64,000 nucleotides of DNA from Paenalcaligenes hominis_A (GTDB lineage: Bacteria > Pseudomonadota > Gammaproteobacteria > Burkholderiales > Burkholderiaceae_B): assembly GCF_041359055.1 (NCBI RefSeq), contig NZ_JBGJKZ010000001.1:248001-312000 (forward strand). Direction: 5' to 3'. Below the pieces are notes generated by a model. That model saw nothing but the letters and a program-made list of their open reading frames with translations, searched no databases and was not told the origin of the DNA. Made by a program: the position numbers and the translations under genes. Positions 53,115-60,970 of this stretch are shown here, one piece after another (the stretch's first letter is position 1; every line of letters starts with the position of its first letter).

Positions 53115-54280
53115 GCTTGACCCCGTTTTAAAATAGTGGCTGCTGTACAGATGCCGCGATCATAATTGATCATGCCAAAGCCGGACACCATGCCTACTGT
53201 GGCATTTGGAATTTGTGTTGCGGCAGCACTGAGCGTGAGTTGGCGCAGGGCTTGAACTAGACCCAAATAACCACCTGCTGCGCCGGCTTGGCCCACAGAA
53301 AGCTGTCCTCCCGATGTATTAAAGGGGAAACTGCCATCAATGGTAAAGCTGTGGTTGCGGATAAACTGTGGGCCTTCGCCTTTTTTACAAAAACCTAAAT
53401 CCTCAAACTGCAGCACATTAATGACCGGATAGTCATCATAGGTTTCTAAAAAGTCGATGTGTTCGGGTTGTACGTGTGCCATTTCATAGAGTTCGTCTAC
53501 GTCCAACGCCCAACCGCCACGATATTGCACAGGATCCTCAGTAAATGCGTTGTGTCGCTCAATGGTAGACAGCACTTCCACATAAGGCAGGTGCAGAGCT
53601 TGGGCTTGTTCACGGCGCATCACTAAATAGCCTTCTGCGCCGGCACATGGCATTACGCAGTCAAACAGATGAATGGGCTCAGCAATAGGGCGTGCTTCAA
53701 GGTATTGCTCTAGAGTTAAGGGCTTTTTCATGAGTGCGTGAGGGTTACGCAATGCATTATCGCGCTGAGCCACACACAACTTGCCAAAATCGGCACGGGT
53801 TGCCCCGTAGTGCTGCATATAATAATCGGTGAGCAACGCAAAACTACCATTAGGGCCTGCAGCGCCATACGGGTAGACGGCATCTTGGGAAAACCGTGAG
53901 AAGCCACTAACGGTATTTTTAAACGAGTCGCGGTGATTGGTGTCACCTGCTAGGCAGGCAACCACATTGGCATCACCACATTGCACAGCTCGTGCGGCAC
54001 GACGTAAAGCAATAATACCGCTGGCACCTCCCATGGGGATATGCTCTAAAAACCGTGGGCTCATTTGAAAGTGCTGCATCAAGCCTACGGCAGTGTCTGA
54101 GCCTAGGGTAAAGCTAGACACACAGACGCCATCGATATCTTGTTTTTGGAGGCCGCTTTGTTGCAAGAGGTTTTTTAATGCGGTGCCTAGCCATTGATGT
54201 GCACTTTTTTCAGAGAAACGTTCATAGGCAACAGTAACGGGGCACACAAGTACTACATCGGTGTAGGGAGAGCGCTTCAT
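53111..54280 (-). CDS. Thiolase-fold protein without thiolase catalytic residues (possible retro-aldolase)
   Basis: Protein of 389 residues in the SCP-x/Ltp branch of the thiolase superfamily. The ATG at 54280 overlaps the ligase stop (ATGA); the frame is open from 54322. The nucleophile site reads MGGASG, so Gly85 stands where thiolases have Cys. The C-terminal GHP motif reads VGQAG, with Gln331 in place of the catalytic His. The last Cys motif reads SGFGMINYDRG, without Cys but with Tyr373. This pattern excludes ordinary thiolysis and resembles the Ltp2 retro-aldolase, which uses tyrosines and a DUF35 partner. The partner gene follows directly. It could split a tertiary 3-hydroxyacyl-CoA, for example dioxindole-3-acetyl-CoA, to a ketone and acetyl-CoA. 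Family is seen; reaction is inferred. Confidence 0.85.
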   Translation of the reverse strand: MKRSPYTDVVLVCPVTVAYERFSEKSAHQWLGTALKNLLQQSGLQKQDIDGVCVSSFTLGSDTAVGLMQHFQMSPRFLEHIPMGGASGIIALRRAARAVQCGDANVVACLAGDTNHRDSFKNTVSGFSRFSQDAVYPYGAAGPNGSFALLTDYYMQHYGATRADFGKLCVAQRDNALRNPHALMKKPLTLEQYLEARPIAEPIHLFDCVMPCAGAEGYLVMRREQAQALHLPYVEVLSTIERHNAFTEDPVQYRGGWALDVDELYEMAHVQPEHIDFLETYDDYPVINVLQFEDLGFCKKGEGPQFIRNHSFTIDGSFPFNTSGGQLSVGQAGAAGGYLGLVQALRQLTLSAAATQIPNATVGMVSGFGMINYDRGICTAATILKRGQA

Positions 54281-55908
54281 GCGATTTCCTGTCTTTTCTT
54301 TAATGCATTGGTGTTGATGCACTCAGGGTGTTCGACTAAATCTAAGGCTAGGGTTTTAAGCTCACCCCGTTGAATTTTATTGGTAGAGGTTAAAGGCAGG
54401 TTCTCAATAAACATGACGTAGCCTGGCACTTTAAAATACGCCAGCTGAGTTAGACCCCAGGTGACAATATCCTGAGCAAGCTCTTGTTTTTGTTCAAAGC
54501 TAACAGGTGTTTGATGCGGCACAATAAGAGCCATGACTTCATCCCCACGGATGGCATCCGGTACGGCAGCTACCGCAATAGAGCGAATTGCAGGGTGCTG
54601 TTGCATCACATTTTCGACCTCAACCGCGGCAATGTTTTCACCGCTACGACGAATGACATTGCGTTTGCGGTCAATAAAATGCAAGTAACCGTTAGCGTCG
54701 CGTTGCACAATATCACCGGTATGGAACCAACCATCGGCCCAGGCTTCGTCGGTAGCGGGCTGGTCTTTCCAGTAGCCTGCAAAAAAACCACGGCGTGGAT
54801 TAGGGCCGGCGTGGCGTACTAATAACTCGCCGTTTTCCCCTGGCCCTACGTCTTGGCCAGCATCGTCTACCAAACGAATAGCTACGTCAGGGCTTTCTTT
54901 ACCAAAACAGTTGGTCCCAATAAAACGAGGCTCTGTATTGGCAATAACACAAGCGCCCGAGCCGGTCTCGGTCATGGCCCATGCCTCAAGTAGTGGGAAG
55001 CCAAAGCGTTGCTCGAAAGGCTGATGCAGGCTGCCATCTACCCCTGCGCCAAAACCAAAGCGCACGCTATGCTCTAGGTCGGCAGGGCTGGCTTCGAGCT
55101 TCATTAAAATCGCTGGCATCACGCCTAGATAATGCACCACAGTTGCTTGGGCACGACGTACAGAGTCCCACCACGTGCGAGGGTGAAAGCGGTCTAGCAC
55201 AATTAAACAGCCACCTGTTTTAATCATAGCCATGGCAGAAAAAGCTAAGGCGTTCATATGGAACAAGGGCAGAGGGGTCAGCATGCGCTCGGTGCCTTCG
55301 CGCAAAGTGGCTAGACCCCCAATGGTGGCGTACCAGTCGCCCGCATCATGAAAGTATTCATTAGGCAGCATGCAGCCTTTAGGGCGTCCTGTGGTGCCCG
55401 AGGTATACATTAACGCGCACTCGGTCGCCAAACTAAGCGCTTGATTAATACAACGCGGTGCTTGGCTTGCTGGTGGTGGGGTTTGATCGGGCGTGATAAG
55501 AGCTAATGGTTGTTGTGCTTGGGCGGCAGCTGCGGCCAAATCCGCATGACGGTTTGGTGTAGCCACGGCCAATAGCATTTCAGAATGCCCAATGAGGTAT
55601 TCAAGCTCGGCCGCTCGTAGGTCGGGATTGATGGGAACAATGGATACGCCTAAACGGTTCAGTGCGAGCCAATGCAAGAAAAAGGCTGGGCGATTTTCTA
55701 ATAACATACCTACACGATGACCATGCCCATAACCTGCTTGTTCATATATGGTAGATAAACGGTCTATTTCAAGCAGAGCATCAGCGTAGCTAAGGGTGGT
55801 GGCTTCAATACCATAAACGGCAGCTGTTTCTGGCAACACCATCATAAAATCATGGGTAGGCCAGCGTGTCGCGGTCTGTTTGAATGCACTGTAAATCGTT
55901 GAACCCAT
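54277..55908 (-). CDS. Acyl-CoA ligase (AMP-binding, CaiC-like)
   Basis: Adenylate-forming ligase of 543 residues. Core motifs are MYTSGTTGRPKGCML near residue 165, the aromatic-site stretch EAWAMTETGSG, GWFHTGDIVQRDANGYLHFIDRKRNVIRRSGENI and the C-terminal catalytic Lys in PLTSTNKIQRGEL. The nearest characterised type is crotonobetaine/carnitine-CoA ligase, but here it sits nine bases after the Rieske beta gene and overlaps the thiolase-fold gene, so it probably activates the oxygenated acid. Substrate unknown; dioxindole-3-acetate is the model proposed here, anthranilate or salicylate the alternatives. Confidence 0.86.
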   Translation of the reverse strand: MGSTIYSAFKQTATRWPTHDFMMVLPETAAVYGIEATTLSYADALLEIDRLSTIYEQAGYGHGHRVGMLLENRPAFFLHWLALNRLGVSIVPINPDLRAAELEYLIGHSEMLLAVATPNRHADLAAAAAQAQQPLALITPDQTPPPASQAPRCINQALSLATECALMYTSGTTGRPKGCMLPNEYFHDAGDWYATIGGLATLREGTERMLTPLPLFHMNALAFSAMAMIKTGGCLIVLDRFHPRTWWDSVRRAQATVVHYLGVMPAILMKLEASPADLEHSVRFGFGAGVDGSLHQPFEQRFGFPLLEAWAMTETGSGACVIANTEPRFIGTNCFGKESPDVAIRLVDDAGQDVGPGENGELLVRHAGPNPRRGFFAGYWKDQPATDEAWADGWFHTGDIVQRDANGYLHFIDRKRNVIRRSGENIAAVEVENVMQQHPAIRSIAVAAVPDAIRGDEVMALIVPHQTPVSFEQKQELAQDIVTWGLTQLAYFKVPGYVMFIENLPLTSTNKIQRGELKTLALDLVEHPECINTNALKKRQEIA

Positions 55909-55917
55909 CTAAATCTC

Positions 55918-56400
55918 CTACATAAACAGCTGAATATTGCCTAAAGGCGCATCGCAATTAAGCAGATCCACGCGCTTTAAGCGTTGACGTAATTGCCCGT
56001 TTTCTACAACTAAGTGGTGCGTGGTCCAACCAACGTACATGGTTTGAGTATCTCCCCGCGTCTCTGTGTAGTGAAAGGCGGTACGCACACGGTGCTCCGA
56101 GGCGCTAGCATCAAAATCGACGACATGCGGCTGTTGCAATAGGTGATGGCAACGACTTTTGGGTTGTTGAGAAAAAGTACGTTGACCTGCTAAGCGCTCG
56201 ATACGTACTTGCAGTAACAGTTTGTCCTCGTACATTAGCGAGGCCTCAAGGATGGGGTCCGTTTGATTATGTGTCAGCGGCATCCAGTAATAGCCGTCTT
56301 CAGTAAAAAGTGTTAACCACTGATCAAATTTCAGCTCATCAAGAAGACGTGCCTCGTGGTAAACAAAGTCAACGAGGTCTTGTGCAGTAATGGCAGTCAT
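55918..56400 (-). CDS. Rieske dioxygenase beta subunit
   Basis: Small structural subunit of 160 residues of a ring-hydroxylating dioxygenase (SnoaL/NTF2-like fold). Typical stretches are DLVDFVYHEARLLDELKFDQWLTLF, DGYYWMPL and SLMYEDKLLL, with the RVDLLNCD-type strand at the end. It follows the alpha gene by 27 bases. It has no redox centre and supports the alpha hexamer. Confidence 0.9.
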   Translation of the reverse strand: MTAITAQDLVDFVYHEARLLDELKFDQWLTLFTEDGYYWMPLTHNQTDPILEASLMYEDKLLLQVRIERLAGQRTFSQQPKSRCHHLLQQPHVVDFDASASEHRVRTAFHYTETRGDTQTMYVGWTTHHLVVENGQLRQRLKRVDLLNCDAPLGNIQLFM

Positions 56401-56427
56401 AATGAATCCTTTATGTCAGAACGGGCA

Positions 56428-57741
56428 CTAAGCCTCGATACCCATGTATTTCAACCACGCACGGAATTGAGCGCGCATTTGCATTTCACTGGTGCCATTT
56501 ACCACTACATTTTTTTGGTCTTTTTCGGCAGGATCATACAGACGGCCGACGTTCATCCAATCGCGACCGCGACTATGCAGGGCTTCTTGAGCGCGCTCGT
56601 ACATTTCTAAATCGTCGTGTCCTACTACAGAGGTGGGGGCGTTAATCAGACGGTTGTACATCAAGGTGCGTTCTAAGAGTTTGTCTGGTGCACCAACTAA
56701 ACGGAATGTCCAGGACTCGACGAGGGTTTTATTGGCAGCGATGGGTTTAAACAAACGTAGTGTTTGAATAGGGCCCTTGATCATGATGTTAGGAAAGTAG
56801 ACGGTGTTGTGACGTACATCACCTAAAATTTCTTTGGTGCGCTCTTCGCCATAGGTTGCGACCATTTGATCCCAATAGCCATCAATATCTGAGTATTCAG
56901 CATGAATTGAATCCGAGACACCAGTGTGGCCATGACCATTTTCCCAAACACGGATTCCCATGTTTTCAAAAAATTCGTAAGGCGACATAAAGGGCGCGAA
57001 AAGCTCGACAGCCATGGGTTTAGGCGTGCCTTCAGGGGCATCTTCCCACACTTTGATTGCTGTGCCAGCGGATGACTCGTGGGCCACCATGGGGTGACAG
57101 GTGTCGGTTTGGTTATCGACTAACATTTTCCAGTTGCAGTTATGCATATAGCGCATAACCCCACCTGCTACCTCGAGTTTGCCTTGGGGGGAGCGATCCA
57201 CCATGTTATCGATGGTGCTTAATGACTCGCCAAAAAAGTCGGCAAAGCTTTCTCCTTCAGGGCTGAGACGACAAAAAACAAAATCTCGGTAGATTTCAAC
57301 ATTTTCGACTGCTGCCATGCCTTGAGTGGCTTCGGAACATTCAAAACCGGTGTCCTCATAGCCTTTTTTCAGTGGAATAGCTAAAAGGCGGCCATCGGTA
57401 CGAAAAGTCCATGCATGATAGGGGCAGCGAAAAAATTTGCCGGTATTACCACAGGTTTCGCCCGCGACTTTGACGCCTTTATGGGGGCAGCGGTTATAGA
57501 GTACTTTAATGCTGTTGTCGGTATGACGCACCATAACTACAGCTTCGGTGCCTACGGTTGTGGTGTAGTAATCGCCTTTATTGGGAATTTGGCTGGCGTG
57601 TCCTACATACACCCACGTGTTGGCAAACAGGTGTTCCATTTCTAGTTGGAACACGTCTTCATCAATATATAGATCTTTATGGACTTCGGTGTCACGCACG
57701 AGTTGGCGCAGAGCAGTTGGGTTATCACGGTATTGCGTCAT
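56428..57741 (-). CDS. Rieske dioxygenase alpha subunit
   Basis: Catalytic oxygenase subunit of 437 residues. The Rieske [2Fe-2S] ligands are in NRCPHKGVKV and FRCPYHAWTF (about residues 83-107). The mononuclear iron site reads DNQTDTCHPMVAH near 210-222, with the bridging Asp and two His in the usual D-x2-H-x4-H spacing, and a C-terminal Asp would complete it. Subunit and reductase order (reductase, alpha, beta) is the arrangement I recall for the IadCDE indoleacetate dioxygenase of Variovorax. Anthranilate or salicylate oxygenases are alternatives. The close coupling to a CoA ligase and a DUF35/thiolase-fold pair argues for a side-chain acid as substrate. Confidence 0.9.
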   Translation of the reverse strand: MTQYRDNPTALRQLVRDTEVHKDLYIDEDVFQLEMEHLFANTWVYVGHASQIPNKGDYYTTTVGTEAVVMVRHTDNSIKVLYNRCPHKGVKVAGETCGNTGKFFRCPYHAWTFRTDGRLLAIPLKKGYEDTGFECSEATQGMAAVENVEIYRDFVFCRLSPEGESFADFFGESLSTIDNMVDRSPQGKLEVAGGVMRYMHNCNWKMLVDNQTDTCHPMVAHESSAGTAIKVWEDAPEGTPKPMAVELFAPFMSPYEFFENMGIRVWENGHGHTGVSDSIHAEYSDIDGYWDQMVATYGEERTKEILGDVRHNTVYFPNIMIKGPIQTLRLFKPIAANKTLVESWTFRLVGAPDKLLERTLMYNRLINAPTSVVGHDDLEMYERAQEALHSRGRDWMNVGRLYDPAEKDQKNVVVNGTSEMQMRAQFRAWLKYMGIEA

Positions 57742-57755
57742 GATGGCATCCCTTA

Positions 57756-58727
57756 TTACATATCAAGCACGAGTTTGGGGGAGTGAGAGCGAGAGATACA
57801 AATTTGAATGACTTTGCCGCTTTGCTTTTCTTTGTCGGTCAAAAAGTAGTCGCGGTGGTCTGGAGTGCCTTCGAGCACATCAACAGTACAAACACCACAT
57901 TCGCCGCGTAAACAGTCGTACATGGGATCTTCGCCGGCTTCTTCTAGAACTTGAACAATGGTTTTATCGGCAGGCACAGTAAAGCTGAGTCCGGATTGAC
58001 GTAGTTCTACTTCAAACGGTTGGTCGCCTTCCAAAGGAGCTGCAGTAATAAACAGTTCAAAGTGAATATGCTCGCGATCCCACCCCTTTTCTTTGGCTAG
58101 AGCAATAACGGCATCAATCATGCCTTGGGGGCCACACACATACAGGGGCTGATTAGGGCTAAGGCTTTGAAAGAGCTGTGCCAAATCAAAGTTATTTTGA
58201 TCGTTGGTATAGCAAACTAATTGTGAATTAAGCGATGCAGATAGTTCGTCCGCAAAAGCCAATTGATCTTTGGTGCGGGCGCTGTAATGCAGACTAAACG
58301 CACGGCCTTGTTGTTGAAGCTGCTGTGCCATGCTGGCAATAGGGGTAATGCCAATCCCGCCTGCAATCAGAACCAGCTCAGGCTCATTGGTTTGCGCCTC
58401 ATGTAAGGGAAAATCATTAACTGGGCCTTCTACCTGCAGCACATCACCTGCTTGAAGCTGATGCATAAAACGTGAGCCACCCTGGCCGTCTTCCTCTAGA
58501 CGAATGCCTAAGCGGTACTGAGTGGGAGTCTGAGCCCAGTCGTAGTGAGGGTCCGTAACGATTAAAGAGTAACAACGGTGATCGTTTAGCTCGGGGATAT
58601 GGATCTTTAGGTGCGAACCTGCCGTAAAAGCGGGCAATGCAGTGGCCTTGGGGGCCTCTAGGATTAGCTCACGAATCAATGGGGAAACGGGCTTTGTTTC
58701 ACGGACGATGAGTTCAAAAGGTTGCAT
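57756..58727 (-). CDS. Phthalate-dioxygenase-reductase-type oxidoreductase (FMN, NAD, [2Fe-2S])
   Basis: Electron-transfer partner of the Rieske oxygenase, 323 residues. The order is FMN/ferredoxin-reductase barrel (about 1-105, HLKIHIPELNDHRCYSL), NAD domain (about 110-215, LIAGGIGITPIASMA), and a C-terminal plant-type ferredoxin (about 235-323) with CLRGECGVC plus a later Cys. This is the class IA arrangement of VanB and phthalate dioxygenase reductase. ATG at 58727 follows GAGG; the frame is open from 58772. It is the first gene of block 2 and has a visible sigma-70-like promoter about 170 bases upstream. Confidence 0.92.
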   Translation of the reverse strand: MQPFELIVRETKPVSPLIRELILEAPKATALPAFTAGSHLKIHIPELNDHRCYSLIVTDPHYDWAQTPTQYRLGIRLEEDGQGGSRFMHQLQAGDVLQVEGPVNDFPLHEAQTNEPELVLIAGGIGITPIASMAQQLQQQGRAFSLHYSARTKDQLAFADELSASLNSQLVCYTNDQNNFDLAQLFQSLSPNQPLYVCGPQGMIDAVIALAKEKGWDREHIHFELFITAAPLEGDQPFEVELRQSGLSFTVPADKTIVQVLEEAGEDPMYDCLRGECGVCTVDVLEGTPDHRDYFLTDKEKQSGKVIQICISRSHSPKLVLDM

Positions 58728-58896
58728 AGTTTGCCTCGTGTATGCATGTAATGAACACTGGCTGATCCGCAAACAGAGTCAAAATACTTAGCCCCATGAC
58801 TAGTCATGAAGCTAAAGCAATAGGAGGTCTCCGCCTTAGGATGAGAGTGAGCTCGGTCAGCTTGGTCATCACAAAATAATTCTTAATATGTGAGTT

Positions 58897-58925
58897 ATTC
58901 TATTGATGAATAGTTTAGTAATCAA
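58897..58925 (-). promoter_or_regulatory. Sigma-70-like promoter of block 2
   Basis: On the minus strand TTGATT (58925-58920) and TAGAAT (58902-58897) are separated by exactly 17 bases. Transcription would start near 58890, giving a leader of about 160 bases before the reductase gene. The leader contains a 14-bp palindrome CATGAC-TAGTCATG at 58795-58808. Confidence 0.6.
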
Positions 58926-58957
58926 TATATTCTCAGGAATATAATGGAAAACCATTA
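58926..58957. promoter_or_regulatory. Two adjacent inverted repeats upstream of the block 2 promoter
   Basis: TATATTC-N4-GAATATA (58926-58943) and TAATGG-N4-CCATTA (58942-58957) abut one another and end directly before the -35 box. This is the position of an activator site. The regulator is not known; the AraC protein at 41.4 kb is a candidate only by proximity. Confidence 0.5.
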
Positions 58958-59024
58958 GGGCGAATTAACAGGCCATAGACACCGAACCAACATTGGTGCA
59001 CTCTTAGTTCGCTTTACTGCTGCC

Positions 59025-59052
59025 CAAAAAAAAGAGCCCCTAAAGGGACTCT
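59025..59052 (-). terminator. Terminator at the end of block 1
   Basis: On the minus strand AGAGTCCC and GGGGCTCT pair (one G-T) around TTTA and are followed by a run of eight T. It lies 20 bases after the stop of the isatin-hydrolase-like gene and separates block 1 from block 2. Confidence 0.85.
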
Positions 59053-59072
59053 GTTAGGCGTTTACACTGTGT

Positions 59073-59858
59073 TTATGCAGTGACTAATGCCAATACACGT
59101 AATGGGCTACCTGAACCTTCTTCGATTTTTAAGGGTGCGGAAAGAATAAGAGCTCCGGTGGCTGGTAACTGATCTAGATTTTTTAAGCACTGCAAACCAT
59201 AGCGGTTGGCACCGTGCATTAGTGAGTGGCAGGGATAAGGCAAAGGCCACGCATAGGATTGACCTGCATCCGTGTTAATGGTTTCTACGCCAAAACCGTG
59301 TACATCTCTTTCATGAATAAGCCACTCGACTGCTTCCTGGGAAGGGCCAGGGGTGTTGGGGCCATTTTCTTTCATGTTCACATACGCCTCTGCACTTTGT
59401 TCTAAACGTTTAGACCAGTCGGTGCGTAAAAGTACCCATGAACGTGCAGGGATCTTGCCATGCTTGGCTTCCCACGCTTGGAGAAACTCTGGCGTTAGCA
59501 CCCAGTTGTCGTCTTGGGCCACCTCGGCACTAGCATCAATGACCACAGCAGGGCGGATAAAGTGTTCGGTAGGAATGGTGTCAACCGTATTTTCTGCATG
59601 TTCACGCCCAGAAATCCAGTGGGCTGGCGCATCAAAGTGCGTGCCGGTGTGCTCACCACAGGTAAAGTTGTTCCAGTACCAACCTGGGCCTTGCTCATCA
59701 TAATGACTAATGCGCTGCTTAGAAAAACCAACGGTTTGACCAAACTGCTCGGGCAGTTGCAAAGCAGGGAACGATTCGTTGAGGGTGTGGGTTAGATCAA
59801 TCACTTTGACTTCTTGATTGTCTAACGCTTGGGTCATTAGGTGTAAAACGTTGCTCAT
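59073..59858 (-). CDS. Cyclase-family metal hydrolase, isatin-hydrolase-like
   Basis: Mn/Zn hydrolase of 261 residues in the kynurenine-formamidase/cyclase family. The metal motif HTGTHFDAPAHW (H-x-G-T-H-x-D-x-P-x-H) is near residues 69-80. Further stretches WVLLRTDWSKR, GVETINTDAGQ and the C-terminal LKIEEGSGSPLRVLALV resemble isatin hydrolase and relatives. It is longer than KynB (about 210). Isatin hydrolase opens isatin to isatinate, which fits the StyA-like and Rieske branches nearby. Kynurenine formamidase or another cyclic-amide hydrolase is possible. Last gene of block 1, 70 bases after the nitrilase. Confidence 0.8.
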   Translation of the reverse strand: MSNVLHLMTQALDNQEVKVIDLTHTLNESFPALQLPEQFGQTVGFSKQRISHYDEQGPGWYWNNFTCGEHTGTHFDAPAHWISGREHAENTVDTIPTEHFIRPAVVIDASAEVAQDDNWVLTPEFLQAWEAKHGKIPARSWVLLRTDWSKRLEQSAEAYVNMKENGPNTPGPSQEAVEWLIHERDVHGFGVETINTDAGQSYAWPLPYPCHSLMHGANRYGLQCLKNLDQLPATGALILSAPLKIEEGSGSPLRVLALVTA

Positions 59859-59928
59859 GGAGTCTCCTCGTTATACTAGATGCTGGGAAAGAGGAGGGGC
59901 GCGTACATCGCACGCCCCATATTTTTAA

Positions 59929-60960
59929 TTAAAGGTCAGCGTCACGCCCAAGGGCGAGGTCTGAGTCCTCTGGATTGAGTTCGTCGGAACAAAACTGGTC
60001 GTTAGTAAAAGTGGCTGCGCTCAGGGCACGGCGATTCACTTTTAGGTCGAACACATCAAATCGATTGTAGTGACCGGTAATGTCATGCATTTGACGAGGT
60101 TGAATACAACGGTTTAAGTCGATGTCGGCATAAGCAATACCTTCTTCGTCAATTAATGCTTCGCCTACAGTGCGACCGTCTGGGCCAATGGTGCCAGAAA
60201 ACGCGCTGTTTTTACGGGCCAATAGTTCGCGTGCCTCGGGGTGCGTAGCGCTCATGAGCTCTATTATTTCCTCGGAAATGGTAGAGCACGACACCACGGT
60301 AAAGACTTTACCTTCAAAGCAATGCGCTGCAGCACGTAAGCGAATGGCTTCTGCCATATCGTAATCTTTAGGTGCCACTGGCAGTGCAATGTAGTTGGCG
60401 GTGTGAATCATTTCACCCTGAGCTAATAGGCTAAAACGCGCCAAGGTGTTGGTGTTTTCGCCACAAGCTAAGGAACCCAAGGGGCCAATATTGGTTTTGT
60501 GAACGCGCATAGAGGAGGCATCGCCCGGTGCCCAGGTCAGCTTTTCTGCCCAGGTAGGTACCAGTTTGCGATGGCGACCAATAATACGGCCTTCGTGGTT
60601 AATGGTAACCAGCGTGTTGTAGATGGTGGCAAAGCTATTGGGGTTGCGCTCGTTAACGCCAATCACTACGTTTACACCACGCTGGCGTGCTGTTTGTGCG
60701 ACTTTTTGTATTTCTGGTCCAGGCACTTCTATAGCAGAAAGCACGAGCTTTTCAAACCAAGGACTAGCCTCTACCGGGTTCATGACCCAGCTCCAGTAGG
60801 GGTAGGCCGACACAAACACTTCAGGAAAAGCAACAAGCTGAGCGCCATTATCGGCGGCTTCATGAATATAGCGGCAGGCTTTTTCAATGGTAGCGTCGGT
60901 GTCTAAAAACACCGGCGCGGTTTGAACAGCTGCAGCTTTGAATTTAGGTAATTCAAGCAT
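59929..60960 (-). CDS. Nitrilase-family carbon-nitrogen hydrolase
   Basis: Protein of 343 residues beginning at ATG 60960 (FKAAAVQTAPVFLD), ten bases after the FAH gene; the frame is open from 61074. The Glu-Lys-Cys triad is visible: Glu in VAFPEVFVSAYPYWSW, Lys in GRHRKLVPTW, Cys in GSLACGENTN. Arrangement and length match true nitrilases (nitrile to acid plus ammonia). Indole-3-acetonitrile or an arylacetonitrile would fit the surroundings; the substrate is inferred. Confidence 0.88.
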   Translation of the reverse strand: MLELPKFKAAAVQTAPVFLDTDATIEKACRYIHEAADNGAQLVAFPEVFVSAYPYWSWVMNPVEASPWFEKLVLSAIEVPGPEIQKVAQTARQRGVNVVIGVNERNPNSFATIYNTLVTINHEGRIIGRHRKLVPTWAEKLTWAPGDASSMRVHKTNIGPLGSLACGENTNTLARFSLLAQGEMIHTANYIALPVAPKDYDMAEAIRLRAAAHCFEGKVFTVVSCSTISEEIIELMSATHPEARELLARKNSAFSGTIGPDGRTVGEALIDEEGIAYADIDLNRCIQPRQMHDITGHYNRFDVFDLKVNRRALSAATFTNDQFCSDELNPEDSDLALGRDADL

Positions 60961-60970
60961 GCATTGCTCC

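Noticed and set aside
53111..54280. Annotation as an active acetyl-CoA acetyltransferase
   Set aside because: The Cys, His and second Cys expected for a thiolase are replaced at all three positions, so the usual name would mislead.
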